Source: Methanoregulaceae archaeon UXB-2016
GTDB lineage: Archaea; Halobacteriota; Methanomicrobia; Methanomicrobiales; Methanospirillaceae
Assembly (NCBI GenBank): GCA_004332335.1
Contig: SISS01000028.1
Span: 1-62,017, forward strand
DNA: 62,017 nt
Reading direction: 5' to 3'
Shown here: one piece after another, positions 59,791-62,017 of the stretch
Position numbering within the stretch: position 1 is the stretch's first letter
How the letters are laid out: each line of letters starts with the position of its first letter
Notes under the pieces: model-generated
Seen by the model: only the letters and a program-made list of their open reading frames with translations
What the model was told of the DNA's origin: nothing
Databases searched by the model: none
Position numbers and translations under genes: made by a program

Positions 59791-62017
59791 ATGCGGCTCA
59801 GTCTCTCGAGGTCTCTGTATTTCGGCGTCTGCGTGCTCCTCGCGCTCGTCGCCCTGTCTGCTCCGGCCCTCGCGGCCACCTGGACGGTCGGACCGTCCGG
59901 GGCGAACTTTACCTCGATCCAGGGCGCGATCGACCACGCTGCCCCCGGCGACACGGTCCTCGTGCAGGCCGGGACGTACCCCGAGACGATCGCGATCGAG
60001 AAAAGTCTGGCCGTTCAGAAGGCCGGGACCGGGGCGCCGGTGATCGACGCGGCCGGCAAGCCGATCGCGGTCAGCATCAACGCGACCTCCGTTGTGCTCG
60101 ACGGGTTCTCGGTGACCGGGGCCTCGCGCCATGCCCTCATGCTCGAGGGGGCCGGGCTCACGGTATCGAACTGCAGCCTCCGATATACGGGCTCCATGGG
60201 GGGCGGCCTGGCCGTTGGGGGCTCGGCGATCGAGGACGTCGTCTTCGAGCACAACACGGTCACCTGTACGGGTGCCCCCGCACTCTACATCTCGGATGCC
60301 AGGGACATGCTGATCCGTGACAACCGGATCAGCACACCGGCGGGCGGAGGGATCACCGTCGACTTCAGGCGCCCGGGCGACTACCCCGGTATCGCGATCG
60401 TCGGGAATATCCTCGATGTGCCGGAGACCTGGGGGATACAGCTCCAGACCAGCAACTCCACCATCGCGCGTGTAATCCACCCGAAGGTCCTGGAGAACCG
60501 GATCTCGAATGCGAGCGAAGGAATGCATATCGAGGGGACCGAGGAGGCCGAGGTCGTCGGGAACGAGATCGTCTCCTGCGTTGCCGGAGGCGAAGAGGAG
60601 TTCGGCATCCACCTCGTGGGGACGCACGGCTCGATCCTGCATGAGAATGTCGTCCGGGACTCGGACCTCGAGGCCGGGATCGAGATCAAGCCGTTGGACC
60701 TCGAGGGCGGCAGCCCTGACGAGATGGAGATCGTGGGCAACCACGTGACCAACATCACCGGTTTCGGGATGGATGTCCCCGGGATCACGGGGTCCGTCCT
60801 CCGCGGAAACGTCATGGAGCAGAACCGATACAACTTCTACTATAGCCCCCCCTACGGCGTCGCGCCGAACATGACCATCGACGAGACCAACCTCGTCGAC
60901 GGCCGGCCCATCCGCTACTTCGAAGGGAAGAATGGAATCCGCCTGGGACCCGCCGATCGGCCCGGCATGGTCTTCTTCTATGACTGCCGAAACGTCAGTG
61001 TCGCCGACATCGAGTTCCAGAACACGTCGGTGGTGGCGATCGACGTGTACCGGACGGAGGATACGACGATCCGGAACTGCACCTTCACCAACATCATGAT
61101 TCCGATGCAGATCCTTGACTCGGACGGGGGCACTATCACCGGCTGTCAGGGTACCAACCTCTACACAGGGATGGACCTGTACGAGACGAGCGGGATGAGC
61201 ATCGAGCACAATACATTCAACAACATCAAGACCTACGGCATCTTGGCGAGCTTGCTCGGCCCGGGAATGCGGATCAGCGACAATACCCTCTCGAACTACC
61301 TCGTCGGCCTGGGCGTCATGGGGGCCGGTTCCGTGGACCCGCCCTCCGAGCGGCTCAGGCTGGAGAACAACACGCTCCAAAAGGGCCGGATCGGCCTCGT
61401 GCTCGCGATGGCCGAGAACGCCACCGTCACCGGGAACAGGCTGATCGGGCACCAGAACGCCGGGCTCCTGCTCGCGCTCTCGTCCCGCAACACGATCGCT
61501 GGAAACCGGATCGAGGCGAACGCCGTCGGCCTGCAGCTCATCGCGAACCAGGACGCCGAGAACGAGAACGTCATCGTCAACAACTACTTCAACAACTCGG
61601 TGCAGGTCAATAGCTCGCGACCGTACGCCGATTCGCCCGACCAGGTCCTGAGCCCGCTTGTCCAGAGCGCGAAGGAGGCAGCGTGGCTCCCCTCGATCGC
61701 CGAGGAGCGGCTGGTGCGGGTTGTCGCGGAGCCCCCCCAGCGAAATGCGGTCCAGCCGGCCGCGGTCGCGGGTCCGAACATCTGGAACCTGTCCAAGACC
61801 CCGGGGACGAACATCATCGGCGGCCCCTATCTTGGCGGGAACTACTGGGCCCAGCCCGACGGCAAGGGCTGGTCCGAGACCCACGCCGACCGCGGCGACG
61901 GCTTCTGCGCCGAGCCCCTGGTCTTCGACGCGAACAACACGGACAGCCTCCCCCTCCACCGGCTCGAGGGGCCGCAGCCCTACAAGCCCCACGCCGTGCC
62001 CTGCCGGATCGAGGCCG
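59791..62017 (+). CDS. Secreted right-handed beta-helix (NosD-like) surface protein, 3' partial
   Basis: The frame stays open from ATG 59791 to the window end, giving 742 residues. It starts with a signal peptide (VCVLLALVALSAPALAA, cleavage about residue 29). Repeated beta-helix rungs follow (for example FTSIQGAIDHAAPGDTVLVQ, then many NxIxGNxI-type turns such as VVGNEIVS and VTGNRLIG). Near the end is IIGGPYLGGNYWAQPDG, a motif common in methanogen NosD/CASH surface proteins. The protein is probably exported, heavily N-glycosylated and attached to the envelope. The long opposite-strand frame is a shadow. The C-terminal anchor lies beyond the window. Confidence 0.9.
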   Translation, partial: MRLSLSRSLYFGVCVLLALVALSAPALAATWTVGPSGANFTSIQGAIDHAAPGDTVLVQAGTYPETIAIEKSLAVQKAGTGAPVIDAAGKPIAVSINATSVVLDGFSVTGASRHALMLEGAGLTVSNCSLRYTGSMGGGLAVGGSAIEDVVFEHNTVTCTGAPALYISDARDMLIRDNRISTPAGGGITVDFRRPGDYPGIAIVGNILDVPETWGIQLQTSNSTIARVIHPKVLENRISNASEGMHIEGTEEAEVVGNEIVSCVAGGEEEFGIHLVGTHGSILHENVVRDSDLEAGIEIKPLDLEGGSPDEMEIVGNHVTNITGFGMDVPGITGSVLRGNVMEQNRYNFYYSPPYGVAPNMTIDETNLVDGRPIRYFEGKNGIRLGPADRPGMVFFYDCRNVSVADIEFQNTSVVAIDVYRTEDTTIRNCTFTNIMIPMQILDSDGGTITGCQGTNLYTGMDLYETSGMSIEHNTFNNIKTYGILASLLGPGMRISDNTLSNYLVGLGVMGAGSVDPPSERLRLENNTLQKGRIGLVLAMAENATVTGNRLIGHQNAGLLLALSSRNTIAGNRIEANAVGLQLIANQDAENENVIVNNYFNNSVQVNSSRPYADSPDQVLSPLVQSAKEAAWLPSIAEERLVRVVAEPPQRNAVQPAAVAGPNIWNLSKTPGTNIIGGPYLGGNYWAQPDGKGWSETHADRGDGFCAEPLVFDANNTDSLPLHRLEGPQPYKPHAVPCRIEA

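Noticed and set aside
59770..61992. 740-codon minus-strand open frame
   Set aside because: It is the antisense of the beta-helix protein, which has a signal peptide, beta-helix rungs and the PYLGGNYW motif on the plus strand.

Overview
The window is archaeal and most likely comes from a hydrogenotrophic methanogen of the Methanomicrobiales type. It carries eS/eL-type ribosomal proteins (L15e, L37ae), RNA polymerase subunit P, RNase P proteins, proteasome alpha, SBDS, archaeal-type CoaD, Trm1 and a DGGGP-synthase-like UbiA. It also has an HdrA-like protein and a decayed F420-reducing hydrogenase alpha gene. Many genes have a TATA-like box 25-35 bases before the start codon and no ribosome-binding site, as expected for leaderless archaeal transcripts. 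The order is inferred; only the archaeal/methanogen assignment is well supported. The host sequence is strongly GC-rich, with one sharp AT-rich island.

Region 1 (1-31.2 kb) is accessory. It holds a CDGSH protein, a P-type ATPase, redox enzymes (two Fe-S aldo/keto reductases, two nitroreductases, a flavin reductase, Hcp, a QueG-like protein, a pirin), a TetR regulator with a candidate operator, an RNB exonuclease, phosphoglycerate kinase and several surface proteins with Thr/Pro linkers. Many genes here carry a lesion: single frameshifts (DUF6498, SpoIIM-like), single in-frame UAG codons (a methyltransferase, a PH-domain protein), and clear pseudogenes (frhA, a 3-hydroxyacyl-CoA dehydrogenase remnant).

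Region 2 (31237-37555) is an integrated AT-rich element inserted in a tRNA-Glu(CTC) gene and bounded by a 44-bp direct repeat. It encodes a tyrosine integrase, a second recombinase with only the catalytic domain, a PrimPol-helicase replication protein, an excisionase-like HTH protein, a Cys-rich protein and small unknown proteins. An array of TTAGTC/GACTAA iterons next to the replication gene looks like an origin. No capsid or conjugation gene is visible, so it resembles an integrated plasmid or satellite. It is the most interesting system here.

Region 3 (37.6-56 kb) is core genome: DRG GTPase, Trm1, tRNA-Arg(CCT), UbiA; a minus-strand operon of carbonic-anhydrase-like, HdrA-like, MtnA and DUF116 genes; CoaD; a six-gene minus-strand operon (RecJ-like DHH, PUA, NAC, TrmI, PyrB, PyrI); then plus-strand nnr-moaC and the translation/proteasome superoperon L15e-Rpp30-Rpp14-PsmA-SBDS-L37ae-RpoP-Brix-Pcc1. 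The exosome genes that often sit between SBDS and L37ae are absent, while an RNB exonuclease is present at 13.4 kb.

Region 4 (56-62 kb) has an alpha/beta hydrolase, a flavodoxin, a membrane-anchored exported protein, a frameshifted EamA transporter with a poly-G tract, and a long secreted beta-helix protein that runs off the window end.
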